From [Eubacterium] eligens ATCC 27750 (GTDB lineage: Bacteria; Bacillota; Clostridia; Lachnospirales; Lachnospiraceae), in NCBI RefSeq assembly GCF_000146185.1, contig NC_012780.1:248001-312000 (forward strand): 64,000 nt of DNA. The letters run 5' to 3'. How positions within the stretch are numbered: the first letter of the stretch is position 1; the number at the start of each line of letters is the position of its first letter. Below the pieces are notes generated by a model. The model searched no databases. It was not told the DNA's origin and saw only the letters and a list, made by a program, of their open reading frames with translations. Of this stretch, positions 28,101 through 37,860 are shown piece after piece. A program made the position numbers and the translations under genes.

Positions 28101-28705
28101 GAAATCCGGTGGGGTGTGTTGGCAATCGGACGGTACGCGGTTTTGGAAAGGCTCGCTCCAAAAACACGCTTCCGCTCGGCTACTGACGCAGCGGACACTA
28201 AGCTCGTTCTGGCTTTTGATGAGGGATGCCGCGAGCAAGCTCCCGCATCCCTCATCAAAATCCCGAACTCCCTAAGTGCCGGCGTCCTCCGACGGTTTTT
28301 TCCGCAAGCCTTTTCAAAACCACGTACCTGCGACTGACACCTCCCAGATTATAATCAACTAAAACTGTATGGTCGCCAGCCTTCAGCTGTCTGCCCACCG
28401 TCGCCTACGCCCCTACCCACCGGGCGACCCCTCCGCAGGAGGCAGCCCGGAAGGCTGTGGCTGACGCAGGGGCTGCGAGCTGGGTGGGATGCGGACGGCG
28501 TGTGAGTGTGTAGTAGTTTGAAACCGTTGGAGGACGCCGGCACTTGGTAAGCTGGAGCAGTTGGCACTTCGTGCCAACAAACTCCAGCGAACCTAGTACC
28601 GTTGCGTCCGGATACGAGCGAAAGCGTGTTTCAAAATGCTACACACCCACACAACGCCCGCGTCACACCCAGCCGCAGCCCCGTTCGTCCTGTCACTACC
28701 TTCCG
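28101..28705 (-). repeat. GC-rich inverted-repeat element, copy A
   Basis: This 605-bp non-coding stretch fills the gap between the acyl-activating and ACP genes and is far richer in G+C than its surroundings. It begins GAAATCCGGTGGGGTGTGTT and ends near TGTCACTACCTTCCG, as does copy B. Internal hairpins include GCTGGAG (28551-28557)/CTCCAGC (28582-28588) around TTGGCAC-TTC-GTGCCAA. A 16-bp stem at about 28214-28260 and an inverted duplicate of the left end at about 28265-28335 are absent from copy B. Frames read here have no protein character. Confidence 0.75.
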
Positions 28706-28720
28706 GGCACCACCACAACC

Positions 28721-30205
28721 TTACGCCTGATTCCTCAAAATCTTCATTGCGCCATTTCTCTTAAAATCTTCTGTACGCACCTTAAGCTTAAGCACTCTCT
28801 TGAATGGTGGGAGTTCCTTATTAACCTCATTAACAGTTTCCTGCAATCTGTTCTGGATTTCTTCCTCAGATGCACCCTCTAATTCAGGCATATATGGAAT
28901 AATCTCAACACCGATAACAGTGTTTCCATTCATTTCCATCTCCTGTACAAGACAATCCTTTACAAGCGACTGCTTGTAGAACAATTCCTCTATCTCTTCT
29001 GGCGATACATTTTCACCATTAGGAAGAATGATAAGATTCTTGATACGACCTGTTATGTATATCCAGTCATTATCATCAAACTCAACAAGGTCACCTGTCT
29101 TAAACCATCCGTCTTCTAATACTTCTGCTGTATGCTCAGGATCCTTGTAATATTCCTTCATTACATTATCACCCTTAATCCAGAGTTCTCCTTCAACAAC
29201 CTTAACCTGCTGTTCTGGATAAATGTGTCCCATAGATTCAGGCTTCTTATCTGTATCGCAATTGCCTGATGTCAGGTTAGCACACTCTGTAAGTCCATAA
29301 CCCGCGCATAATGTAATTCCTAATTCACGGCACTCTGCCATCTGTCTTGGAGGAACAGGTGCAGCTCCGCACATGATAAGCTCAAGATCTCCTAAGAATG
29401 CTCTTCCCTTAAGCCTGGCAATGTTAAGGATAATCTCAACAAGACCAGGAACAAGTACAAGCGTTGTAGGTCTTACAACAGGAATATCACCGATACCGGC
29501 TCTCATATCAACACATGTATATATAAGCGAACCTGTATACAATTTAGCCATATATCCCATAATTGCCCCAAATATGTGTGAAAGAGGAAGCATAGCTATA
29601 TATCTCTTATGGAGAATACTTCCCGGTCCAAATACTCCATTAAATGAGCCCCTCATAATAGAACCGTGGCTGTGAACTGCACCCTTAGGCGCTCCTGTAG
29701 TTCCACCTGTAAAGAAAATGGCTGCTGTAGTATCCTTTTCAACATCTGCAAATGCACTTTCTGTCTCACCAATAGAAGTGCTTGGCCATGTCTTACAAGG
29801 AAGATTAGCTGTAACCTCTGTAAATTCCTTGCCAACGAACATACCAGCAAGGTCAAACTTCATGCTGATTCCTGCAAGTGCCTTATCGTTAAGTGCATTA
29901 GGAAGCATAATAAGTACATGTCCAGCCGCTGGAATTGCAAGGAAAAGCTCCATTGCATCTAAATCGTTCTTTGCAAGTACTGCTATGTTAGAACCCTTCT
30001 CAAGTCCTAATGAATTAATAAATGTAACTCTCTTAGCAACTCTTGAAACAAGCTCCTCATATGTATATGTAGTAACCTTGTCACTTATGGCTGGATAATC
30101 AGAATATTGCTTCTTAATAAATTCAAGAAACTTTGGAATAGTTGGAATATATTCCAAAGTAGCCATTTCATCAGTATCTACCATGTTATAAAAATAATTA
30201 TTCAT
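28721..30205 (-). CDS. AMP-forming acyl-CoA/acyl-ACP synthetase
   Basis: A 494-residue ANL-superfamily adenylating enzyme. The P-loop is FFTGGTTGAPKGA (about 164-176), then GYGLTECANLTSG, the GDLVEFDDNDWIYITGR hinge near 372-388, and the C-terminal Lys in RNGAMKILRNQA. It activates a fatty acid and, given the neighbouring ACP gene, probably loads that ACP. AAGGAG precedes the ATG. GC-rich repeat elements flank it on both sides. Confidence 0.88.
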   Translation of the reverse strand: MNNYFYNMVDTDEMATLEYIPTIPKFLEFIKKQYSDYPAISDKVTTYTYEELVSRVAKRVTFINSLGLEKGSNIAVLAKNDLDAMELFLAIPAAGHVLIMLPNALNDKALAGISMKFDLAGMFVGKEFTEVTANLPCKTWPSTSIGETESAFADVEKDTTAAIFFTGGTTGAPKGAVHSHGSIMRGSFNGVFGPGSILHKRYIAMLPLSHIFGAIMGYMAKLYTGSLIYTCVDMRAGIGDIPVVRPTTLVLVPGLVEIILNIARLKGRAFLGDLELIMCGAAPVPPRQMAECRELGITLCAGYGLTECANLTSGNCDTDKKPESMGHIYPEQQVKVVEGELWIKGDNVMKEYYKDPEHTAEVLEDGWFKTGDLVEFDDNDWIYITGRIKNLIILPNGENVSPEEIEELFYKQSLVKDCLVQEMEMNGNTVIGVEIIPYMPELEGASEEEIQNRLQETVNEVNKELPPFKRVLKLKVRTEDFKRNGAMKILRNQA

Positions 30206-30230
30206 GCTTTGCTCCTTATTTTACTTTATT

Positions 30231-30665
30231 GAAATCCGGTGGGGTGTGTTGGCAATCAGACGGTACGCGGTTTTGAAAAAGCCCGCTCCAAAAACACGCT
30301 TCCGCTCGGCTACGGACGCAACGGACACCTCCCGGATTATAATCAACTGCCATGCGTCATCGCAAACCTCTACGCCCCACCGGGCGGACCCTCCAAAGGA
30401 GGCAGCCCGAAAGGCTGTGGCAAACGCAGGGGCTGCGAGCTGGGTGGGATGCGGACGGCGTGTGAGTATGTAGTAGTTTGAAACCGTTGGAGGACGCCGG
30501 CACTTGGTAAGCTGGAGCAGTTGGCACTTCGTGCCAACAAACTCCAGCGAACCTAGTACCGTTGCGTCCGGATACGAGCGAAAGCGTGTTTCAAAATGCT
30601 ACACACCCACACAACGCCCGCGTCACACCCAGCCGCAGCCCCGTCCGTCCTGTCACTACCTTCCG
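30231..30665 (-). repeat. GC-rich inverted-repeat element, copy B
   Basis: A 435-bp relative of copy A, in the same orientation, between the first PlsC gene and the acyl-activating gene. The last 230 bp are almost identical to copy A. AACACGCTTCCGCTCG near 30294 pairs with CGAGCGAAAGCGTGTT near 30577-30592, and the GCTGGAG/CTCCAGC hairpin is at 30511-30548. The final 10 bp overlap the last codons of the PlsC gene ending at 30656. Confidence 0.75.
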
Positions 30666-31273
30666 AGCTGCTCCACAGCCTCCCGGAACCTCGCACACTC
30701 CCCTGCGAGATACTCTGCATTAAGCCCTTTTCCCTCTTTAGTAAGTTCCATCGGCTCGCCAACATACAGCTTAAGTCTCTTCCCAAACAGCTTATGATAT
30801 TCTCCGTCATTATATACCGGAACAATTTTTGCACCTGACATAACTGCCAGCATTGCAAAGCCCGGCTTGAATTCATCCATAACCCCTGTCTTAGAAGTAT
30901 GTCCTTCTGGGAAAATTATCATATTATCTCCTGCACGAAGATGCTCCGATGCTCCTCTTATCCATGTAATGTCTGTTCCAAAGCGGTCTACAGAAATAAA
31001 CTTACCACCGCTTGTAATCCACTTTAGAATCTTCTTATCAGCCCAGTCTTTGGCTATTATAAGTACACTGTTCTTAAACAGCATATAAAACATCTGTCCA
31101 TCATTATGTCCTACATGATTGCCAATAAATATGATTCCGCCTTTTTCAATTTCCTCTTTAGCTTTTCTGCTCTGATAACATATCTTAGGTCTGAACATAA
31201 TATACAGGTAAGCGTATAAAAGACCTCTCCCCATACTGGCTGTTACATTAATAAATGCATTTTTCTTTCTCAT
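30656..31273 (-). CDS. lysophospholipid acyltransferase (PlsC family), first gene of lipid operon
   Basis: A 205-residue PlsC-like acyltransferase: NHVGHNDGQ gives NHx4D (about residue 53), FPEGHTSKTG the FPEG motif (about 121). A hydrophobic N-terminal segment (about 13-30) may bind the membrane. It heads the operon; its last codons lie in the end of GC-rich repeat copy B, so the repeat may have inserted at or replaced its 3' end. Confidence 0.82.
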   Translation of the reverse strand: MRKKNAFINVTASMGRGLLYAYLYIMFRPKICYQSRKAKEEIEKGGIIFIGNHVGHNDGQMFYMLFKNSVLIIAKDWADKKILKWITSGGKFISVDRFGTDITWIRGASEHLRAGDNMIIFPEGHTSKTGVMDEFKPGFAMLAVMSGAKIVPVYNDGEYHKLFGKRLKLYVGEPMELTKEGKGLNAEYLAGECARFREAVEQLGR

Positions 31274-31350
31274 TTGATACCTCTTGCTGTCAAATCATTT
31301 ATCCGCGTATTACTATTTAATCACAAGTTAATACACAAACGTTCCAATAT

Positions 31351-31381
31351 CATACAATATGTTTCCAATCAGCATTGTATG
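31351..31381. promoter_or_regulatory. inverted repeat, possible operator
   Basis: CATACAAT (31351-31358) and ATTGTATG (31374-31381) form a perfect 8-bp inverted repeat with 15 bp between, in the 292-bp divergent region between the lipid operon and the TetR gene. It is a reasonable operator for that TetR regulator or for the second HTH protein. Confidence 0.4.
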
Positions 31382-31452
31382 TTTTTTAACAAATATTTTC
31401 AAAGGTCAATTAATTTCTTTTTGGCACTTATGTAACATTTTGTCGTATTTTG

Positions 31453-31481
31453 TTTACTATTATTTGCAAATGTTGTACAAT
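31453..31481 (+). promoter_or_regulatory. putative promoter of the TetR gene
   Basis: TTTACT (31453-31458) and TACAAT (31476-31481) are 17 bp apart, 85 bp before the TetR start codon. Confidence 0.4.
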
Positions 31482-31565
31482 ATAGTTAACTGCAAAATAC
31501 ATTTTTCATAGTATTTTCATAACAATTTTATATATATTTTATAATCTGATTAATAGGAGTTTATT

Positions 31566-32177
31566 ATGGCAAAATCTGAAGAAATCAGTTTTACTTCTGC
31601 ACATGAAATTAAAGCTGACCGCAGAATTCTAAAAACTAAAAAAGCGATTTACGAAGCACTTGTTGAACTTATGCAGAAGAAAAAGCTAAATTCAATAACA
31701 GTTACTGAGCTTGCTGCACAGGCTGACATTAACAGAAAAACATTTTACACATATTACTCAACTGTCAATGATGTTCTTGATGAAGGAATTAATGAACTTA
31801 TAACATCTCTTAAAGATCTTTTGTGTGCTATGTCTGAGGATTATAATATGTTCTCACCTCAGACTTTATTTGCATTTCTTAATACAATTATGTCTGATGC
31901 AGATATTGCAAGAGACCTTTTTGCTTCGGACAACGGAAGCCTGCTTTTTAACAGGCTTCAGAAAGCATTGCAGGAAACTCTTCTCAAAGAGCTGGTAGAA
32001 AAGGATATTAAGATGAATGTTCCTTCTGAACAATATCCTCTGATTTCTAGCTTTGTCGCTGGCGGAATGGTTTCCGCGTATTATGAATGGATAACCAATC
32101 CTGACGGTATTACTCTTGATGAAATGGCACGCACACTTACAACGCTTATTATTTCTGGCGTTCACGCATTTGCATAA
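31566..32177 (+). CDS. TetR/AcrR family transcriptional regulator
   Basis: 203 residues. The N-terminal TetR helix-turn-helix spans about 18-65 (KKAIYEALVELMQKKKLNSI, then VTELAAQADINRKTFYTYY). The C-terminal ligand domain is of the TetR_C type ending in WITNPDGITLDEMARTL. Divergent from the lipid operon, so it probably represses it and perhaps itself. TAGGAG lies 6 nt before the ATG. Confidence 0.88.
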   Translation: MAKSEEISFTSAHEIKADRRILKTKKAIYEALVELMQKKKLNSITVTELAAQADINRKTFYTYYSTVNDVLDEGINELITSLKDLLCAMSEDYNMFSPQTLFAFLNTIMSDADIARDLFASDNGSLLFNRLQKALQETLLKELVEKDIKMNVPSEQYPLISSFVAGGMVSAYYEWITNPDGITLDEMARTLTTLIISGVHAFA

Positions 32178-32186
32178 GGAGAGCTT

Positions 32187-33689
32187 ATGACTTTTAATGA
32201 CAAATTTAAGTTTCTGATGGATATAACAAACACTAATAACACAACTCTGGCTGGTGCTGTTGGCATCGATAATTCTGCTGTAAGCCTGTATCGCAGTGGT
32301 AAGAGAAAATGTCCTCGTAATAAGGAAATTTTAAGACGAATGTCGGACTATTTTGCCGCTTCAATTAAACTCAGCTATCAAAGAAAGGCTTTGGCTCTTG
32401 CATCTGATTATAGCAGATTCAATCATTCAAGACCTTTGCCTGAATATTCAGACATGCTTTACCAGTGGCTGGCGGATGAGCTTCCTCAGACCAATACACT
32501 GGTTGACGGCATTCTTAATGAAAATATCTCTTCATCAGGCACTAATAATATTATGGGAATAAAATCCATTGACGTAATTCCCAATGCTACCAGTATTCTT
32601 TATAAGTCCGAAGGAAAAAAACAGGCTGTTATCAGTTTTATCAACCATCTTCTTACCCTTGAAGACCACGGTACAGTATATGTATGGATTGATGATGATG
32701 TTTACAGTATATTTGATAATAAGGAAATTCTTAATTCTATACAGGAGCTTCTGCTCAGATTGATAGATTATGGATATACTATATGCCAGATTTCCCCTTC
32801 TCCTGTTAATACCACTCAGTTTTTTGAAGAGTTTTTCTACTGGGTTCCGGCATATATTACCGGACGGGTGAAATCTTACTACTATCCTCGCATGCGTGAT
32901 AATCTGTTTTCAAAAATAAGCATAATTTATCCTCCGCATGTTGCAGTTTACTCTGACTGTCTTTCAACGGTAAGTGATAATTCATTTACTGTTATGACAA
33001 CCGAACCTGCAGTTATTTCTATTAAAGAAAACGAATTCAAAACATTTTTATCCTACTGCAGGCCAACCATGAATATATATGAATCAGCAGAGGATGTTTC
33101 TAAGTGTTTCCACCGTATCTTAAACACCCATGTAAACCATATCCAGAAGGGATTGAGTCTTCCTCCAGCAGCCATGCCGGAAGAGCTGATAACAGAGTTT
33201 CTTAATAATAATCCTGATAGCCTTGGTGTAAATCTGCGTACCTCTTACCAGTTATCCACTGTATTTGATGATTTACGCAATGTTGATATATGTCCACTGG
33301 CAACTGCTGAAGAAGTTATAGCTGGTCATGTTCCGGTTATTTTCCCTGTTGTAAGACAACAGACAGCTGTATATTACACGCCCCGTTCTTATGCAAAGCA
33401 TCTGCAGAATATTATAAGAATTATGGATACATATCCTGACTATTTCTTTGTTCCGATACAATACGATCCAGATGATAACGTATGTATAATTGTTAACGAA
33501 GGATCTGAGGCAATACTTGTCCGTACAGCCCTGCCAAGCATGGTTTTTGATTTCAATCACCCACAGATTGTACAGAACTTTCAGGAATATCTTTATAAGA
33601 TTGCCAACGAAATTGGTTATTCGGATATCAATCGTAAGAAAATCCGGGCACAGCTAAAGGAATTAATAAATGTACTAGAAAAAGCATAA
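32187..33689 (+). CDS. HTH protein with a large unknown C-terminal region
   Basis: 500 residues. The first 65 form an XRE-like helix-turn-helix (TNNTTLAGAVGIDNSAVSLY, then RSGKRKCPRNKEILRRMSDYF). The remaining 435 have no membrane segments and no family I know; they are mixed alpha/beta with many aromatic residues. It follows the TetR gene by 9 bp with AAGGAG upstream, so the two regulators form one transcript and may jointly control the lipid operon. Confidence 0.65.
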   Translation: MTFNDKFKFLMDITNTNNTTLAGAVGIDNSAVSLYRSGKRKCPRNKEILRRMSDYFAASIKLSYQRKALALASDYSRFNHSRPLPEYSDMLYQWLADELPQTNTLVDGILNENISSSGTNNIMGIKSIDVIPNATSILYKSEGKKQAVISFINHLLTLEDHGTVYVWIDDDVYSIFDNKEILNSIQELLLRLIDYGYTICQISPSPVNTTQFFEEFFYWVPAYITGRVKSYYYPRMRDNLFSKISIIYPPHVAVYSDCLSTVSDNSFTVMTTEPAVISIKENEFKTFLSYCRPTMNIYESAEDVSKCFHRILNTHVNHIQKGLSLPPAAMPEELITEFLNNNPDSLGVNLRTSYQLSTVFDDLRNVDICPLATAEEVIAGHVPVIFPVVRQQTAVYYTPRSYAKHLQNIIRIMDTYPDYFFVPIQYDPDDNVCIIVNEGSEAILVRTALPSMVFDFNHPQIVQNFQEYLYKIANEIGYSDINRKKIRAQLKELINVLEKA

Positions 33690-33694
33690 AAAAT

Positions 33695-33740
33695 TACCGG
33701 TTAAGTTCTTAATATATACAAACTTAACCGGTATCTTTAT
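33695..33740. terminator. bidirectional terminator
   Basis: A perfect 13-bp stem, TACCGGTTAAGTT (33695-33707) with AACTTAACCGGTA (33721-33733), between the convergent HTH and chemoreceptor genes, with A/T tracts on both sides. Confidence 0.75.
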
Positions 33741-33745
33741 TCTGA

Positions 33746-35599
33746 TTACATCTTAAAATACTTCATATCTTCATTAAGCTGGTCTGATACTTCCTTAACC
33801 TTAGCCGCTGTTTCTGCAAGAATATTAATAGTTGCATTAAGCTCCTGCATAGAAGATGTTGTCTGCTGTGTTGAAGCAGCATTCTCTTCTGATATAGCAG
33901 ATAGATTAGATATTACATCAACAACGGTAACTCTTGAGCTGTCGCATACTTCGGCATTGCCTTTAATAACATCTGTTCCACGCTTTGAAACATTAATGCC
34001 ATTACCAACTTCCTTAAATCTTTCCTTAGTTGCTGCAAGCTTTTCATACTGCTCTCTTACAAGAACTTCTGTACTTCTCATAACCTCAAGTGTTTCTTTC
34101 GAATCATTCTGGAGATCTGTAATAATCTCCTGAATCTTACTTGCTGTGCTGTCAGATTGTGATGAAAGCTTCTGAATCTCTGATGCAACAACTGCAAATC
34201 CTTTTCCTGCTTCTCCTGCTCTTGCTGATTCAATAGAAGCATTCAGTGATAACAGGCTTGTCTGGCTTGCAATATCTGCAATAAGTGAAGCAGCATTGCC
34301 AATCTTATCTACCGATTCATTAGTTGTCTCTATCTGTTTTGCAATTCTTGCAACTGCATCAGTAGTTCTCTGTACTGCATCACTTAATTCAATCATTGTA
34401 TCCTGTGAAGCATTTTCGGCTTCTTCCATGTTCTTAGATGTCTTTGTAAGGTCAGCAATATTATTAACTATCTGAGTAATCTGTTCACCCATTGTCATAA
34501 TTTCATTAGTTGCTGTCTCAATATCTTCTGCCTGTGATACTGCACCCTTAGATATCTCCTCTACTGCTGTACTGATTTCTCCTGCAGCAACACTTGACTG
34601 TGAAGCCATAGAGTCAATTGAATTACCTGACTCACCAAGATCTGTTGCAGACTTTGCAAGACTTCCAACAATTTCTCTTAACTTAATTATAAGAGTTTCA
34701 AGGGCTCTGCCCATGTCTCCGATTTCATCCTTTCTCTTAAGTACAGTCTTATCGACCTCTACTGTAAGATCTCCTCCGGCAACTTTCGTTACAGATACAC
34801 TTGCTCTCTTAATCGACTTTGAAATACTCTGTGCTATAAATGTTGCCACAATTCCTACTAATATAAGTACTACTGCAGAAACTATAAGCATTGTTCCAAC
34901 CTTCTGCATTATATAGTTTGTAATATCTGATGTAGGCTGTCCTGCAAATACACATCCTACAACCTGGTTATTATCCTTTAGTGGCACATATACTGCACAG
35001 TATCTCTTTCCATCTACCTTATAATTAGTATCTCTATATGTCTTTCCCGTCTTAACTACATCCCACACTTCACTTGATATATCTGTTCCCGTTAATCTTG
35101 CTCCCTTTTTATCAGTAAGCGTTGTAAGAACTCTCTTGGTTCCATATGTAAGTGTAACCTGGACATCATTCTTGGAGTTCTTGACATATATATCAAGTGC
35201 AGCCGGTTTAATAGTCAATTCTTCGCCACCCTTGAATAATCTACCGTTCTTATATTCATAGTTGCCTTTAATATCCTCATAAGAACTCTGTACTGCCCCA
35301 CTTAACAGTTCTAGTCCATCCATGGCCTCTTCTTCCAGTCCTGACTTAAGACTGAATACTGTAGTTGTAATAAGCCCCAGTACCATAACAATTACCGGTA
35401 CAATAGCAAGCATAAACAGTCTGAATGTAATACCCGCTCTTCTCTTCTTTCTATCAGCGGCAACCTGTCTGGCTTTCTTCTTAACCTCAGCATCAAGCTC
35501 TTTCTTCTTTGCCCTGATCTCTTTTACCTTCTTCCTATTCTCAGCCTTAATCTCTTCAACTTTTTCAGTTCTTTCGGCCTTAGTATGCATTTTCCCCAT
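33746..35599 (-). CDS. methyl-accepting chemotaxis protein
   Basis: 617 residues. Unusually, about 55 charged Lys/Glu/Arg-rich residues precede the first membrane helix (about 57-82). A Cache-like sensor domain spans about 85-225, the second helix 228-250, HAMP about 252-305, and the signalling domain follows with the hairpin tip [20 protein letters not shown], then [26 protein letters not shown] precedes the ATG. No other chemotaxis gene is in the window, so the ligand and array are encoded elsewhere. Confidence 0.9.
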   Translation of the reverse strand: MGKMHTKAERTEKVEEIKAENRKKVKEIRAKKKELDAEVKKKARQVAADRKKRRAGITFRLFMLAIVPVIVMVLGLITTTVFSLKSGLEEEAMDGLELLSGAVQSSYEDIKGNYEYKNGRLFKGGEELTIKPAALDIYVKNSKNDVQVTLTYGTKRVLTTLTDKKGARLTGTDISSEVWDVVKTGKTYRDTNYKVDGKRYCAVYVPLKDNNQVVGCVFAGQPTSDITNYIMQKVGTMLIVSAVVLILVGIVATFIAQSISKSIKRASVSVTKVAGGDLTVEVDKTVLKRKDEIGDMGRALETLIIKLREIVGSLAKSATDLGESGNSIDSMASQSSVAAGEISTAVEEISKGAVSQAEDIETATNEIMTMGEQITQIVNNIADLTKTSKNMEEAENASQDTMIELSDAVQRTTDAVARIAKQIETTNESVDKIGNAASLIADIASQTSLLSLNASIESARAGEAGKGFAVVASEIQKLSSQSDSTASKIQEIITDLQNDSKETLEVMRSTEVLVREQYEKLAATKERFKEVGNGINVSKRGTDVIKGNAEVCDSSRVTVVDVISNLSAISEENAASTQQTTSSMQELNATINILAETAAKVKEVSDQLNEDMKYFKM

Positions 35600-35737
35600 T
35601 ATAAGACCTCCCTTTCCTCTTATTTAATTATTCACCAGAACATTCTTTTGTTCATATTGTTCTTTAAATTATACACCATTACGCCAATTTTAAAAACCTT
35701 TTTCTTGTCAAAATATTAAAGTTTCACCAAAAAATTG

Positions 35738-36313
35738 CTATAATCCGCCTGTTTTCTTTTTCTTAAGCACATTTGCTTTTATATATGCAAATGTATACTC
35801 TTCCCCTTTATCAGCAAGCATCTTCAAAAGATTGTGAAGAAGCTCATCTGTTTCCGGATGCATAATATAATGCCCAAGCCCCTTAATATAGTAATCCAAT
35901 GGATCTGAATCTTTGTACTTGTCTTTATTATATATCCTGCTCGCTGCAACTCTGTCGCAAAACATCTCAGCAACATATTTCACAGGCATTTTCATTCCTG
36001 CAAGAATAGTGCTGTTACCATCGACATCGTAATCTATCCAGTATTCAAAATGATGTTTATTCCTGCCCTTATGATGCAGCCATGCCTTTGAAACACCTTC
36101 ATCTTCACGCTGTGCATTATTAGGACTTCTGTGTCCATCCTGATAGTACTTAACTCCTGGTATGAACTCCGATGGCGAATATTTTGACAAATCATGCATC
36201 ATTCCCTGCCTGTATAATCCAAGCTTAAAGCAGTATTTTCTCACCAGCCTTCTGTGGGAATTAACCGTGTGCAGATGCCCATTGAAATTATGCAGCAACT
36301 TCTTCAATGTCAT
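35738..36313 (-). CDS. DUF5662 family protein
   Basis: A 191-residue protein with MHDLSKYSPSEF, WLHHKGRNKHHFEYW and FCDRVAASRIYNKD, the conserved blocks of DUF5662, a family of unknown role common in Clostridia. The many His and Asp residues suggest an HD-like metal site, but this is not shown. It follows the DUF4317 gene by 22 bp and is probably co-transcribed. Confidence 0.75.
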   Translation of the reverse strand: MTLKKLLHNFNGHLHTVNSHRRLVRKYCFKLGLYRQGMMHDLSKYSPSEFIPGVKYYQDGHRSPNNAQREDEGVSKAWLHHKGRNKHHFEYWIDYDVDGNSTILAGMKMPVKYVAEMFCDRVAASRIYNKDKYKDSDPLDYYIKGLGHYIMHPETDELLHNLLKMLADKGEEYTFAYIKANVLKKKKTGGL

Positions 36314-36335
36314 ACAGACTCATCCTCCATTATCA

Positions 36336-37505
36336 TTATTCTACATATCCATCAGCGGTTCTATCTATAACCTCACCTGTATCAGGATTAACTGAAATCC
36401 CATTAACCTCAAGTCTCTCGTCAATCTGAATTACAAGGCACTGTCTTCCATCAATTATCTGTGTACTCACAATATCTGTCTTATCTGAATTAATCTTTAT
36501 GACAACATCCGGCGTTTTCACTTCAAATTTCTTACCAGATGAAACATTTGATGCAACAAGCTTTCCATGTTCACCGGCAGCCATCTCAAAGTGCTCCTCG
36601 AAATTCTCAAGCTTTTCCTCTTTAACACCACTTTTTTCCAACAGATCCTTCATCTCAGTTTTATCAAGCATAACCGGTGCCGGACTTTCCTGCTTCTTCT
36701 CTTCTATAATCTGCTCAAGATTTTCATGAATATTCTTCACAATCTCAAGGTCAGCCTCTTCACCAAGTGCCTCATTAACAAGTGATGTAAATGTTTCCTT
36801 CTGCTGCTTTGCAGGAAGCGGAACCGCACAGTCAAGCAGGCAGTCGATAAGCCCGTCCTCAAATTCACTGACATCTTTAGTATAGAAAAGAGTCATATCC
36901 TCATCTGCACTTCTCTTATTAAATGCCGGGAACAGAAATCCCACATCAGGTACATCTACCATATGATTCTGCTTCTTATCATGGAAATTATTGTCCTCCT
37001 CATCATACCCAAGCCCCGGCTTAGAAAGATTCACATGACATATACTGCATAAAATGTAGCTGTAAACCTCATCAGATGCATCATCCATCTCTATATTATC
37101 AGTAGTAACCGCAGGAATATCATATACCTGATTAATTAGAAGAATCAGATAATTACCAACATAGCTGTAATTATTGATAATCCTGTCATAGAATTCGTTA
37201 AGAAGTCTGTCATCCTTAAGACCGCTGTCTCTTAAATTCATTAAAAATGTTCTTGCGCCCTCATCAGCATACGCATCGACATTAAACTTCATATCAACCA
37301 GATTCTTTCCTGGTGTTCCTGAAAGAGTCTTCTTAAATATATCAAAATATTTATGCTTCTCCTCTTCCGGAAGATTAAGAAAATTCTCATTAAACTGTGT
37401 TATCTTATTTCGCTCACCATCAACATAGCATCCGCATAACCTTAATATTCCACAGTCCTCTAATGTATATTGTGATTTAATTTCATTAAGTTCTTTTCGT
37501 GTCAT
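36336..37505 (-). CDS. DUF4317 family protein
   Basis: 389 residues starting MTRKELNEIKSQYT, then CGILRLCGCYVDGERNKI, the typical start of DUF4317. Function unknown; no membrane segments. GGAG 6 nt before the ATG at 37505 makes it a better start than 37517. It has its own extended -10 promoter about 70 bp upstream. Confidence 0.78.
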   Translation of the reverse strand: MTRKELNEIKSQYTLEDCGILRLCGCYVDGERNKITQFNENFLNLPEEEKHKYFDIFKKTLSGTPGKNLVDMKFNVDAYADEGARTFLMNLRDSGLKDDRLLNEFYDRIINNYSYVGNYLILLINQVYDIPAVTTDNIEMDDASDEVYSYILCSICHVNLSKPGLGYDEEDNNFHDKKQNHMVDVPDVGFLFPAFNKRSADEDMTLFYTKDVSEFEDGLIDCLLDCAVPLPAKQQKETFTSLVNEALGEEADLEIVKNIHENLEQIIEEKKQESPAPVMLDKTEMKDLLEKSGVKEEKLENFEEHFEMAAGEHGKLVASNVSSGKKFEVKTPDVVIKINSDKTDIVSTQIIDGRQCLVIQIDERLEVNGISVNPDTGEVIDRTADGYVE

Positions 37506-37574
37506 AACTAACTCCATCCTCTGATTATTTATTTACTCATAGCCGGTATTGTCTGAATGTAAACATATTGTGTA

Positions 37575-37583
37575 ATTATAGCA
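37575..37583 (-). promoter_or_regulatory. extended -10 promoter of the DUF4317 gene
   Basis: On the minus strand TGCTATAAT, a perfect extended -10 element. The -35 region is weak. Confidence 0.5.
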
Positions 37584-37666
37584 TATACTGATGCCCACAT
37601 GTAAAAAAGTTTCAATTCATGCAAGCATGATTACAGTACATTTTTATATTCTCCTCGCTATCCGCG

Positions 37667-37826
37667 CATAAAAAACTTCCCCGGTTCTGGGGGAACCGGG
37701 GATGAGTAGAGGGGATAGAAATATAGTCAAATATAAGGAATTATGGAGTTATCCTTATATCTGTGTGTAATGTTAATTGTAAAATCATTCAAATTCATTC
37801 AAACAAATTCAATTTCTTTTACAATC
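37667..37826 (-). ncRNA. candidate small RNA, about 155 nt
   Basis: A gene-free stretch bounded by a strong promoter (37833-37860) and an intrinsic terminator. Three hairpins can be drawn: ATTGTAAAA/TTTTACAAT (arms 37776-37784 and 37817-37825), ATATAAGGA/TCCTTATAT (37731-37739 and 37752-37760), and the 9-bp GC-rich terminator stem CCCCGGTTC/GAACCGGGG (37679-37687 and 37693-37701) followed by a T6 run on the minus strand. The downstream DUF4317 gene has its own promoter, so an independent RNA is more likely than a leader. I do not recognise an Rfam family. Confidence 0.45.
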
Positions 37827-37832
37827 ATCTAT

Positions 37833-37860
37833 ATTATAGCATATTATTTTTGTCAATCAA
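37833..37860 (-). promoter_or_regulatory. promoter of the candidate small RNA
   Basis: On the minus strand TTGATT, 16 bp, then TATAAT preceded by TGC, an extended -10. The start would be near 37826, at the first hairpin. Confidence 0.6.

Noticed and set aside
28087..28567. Open frames on both strands in the GC-rich gap
   Set aside because: They are Pro/Arg/Ser-rich, change between the two repeat copies and lack ribosome sites; they reflect the high G+C of the repeat element.
30553..30876. A 107-codon frame overlapping the PlsC gene end
   Set aside because: It lies in another frame over a PlsC gene with clear motifs and over the repeat; no independent support.
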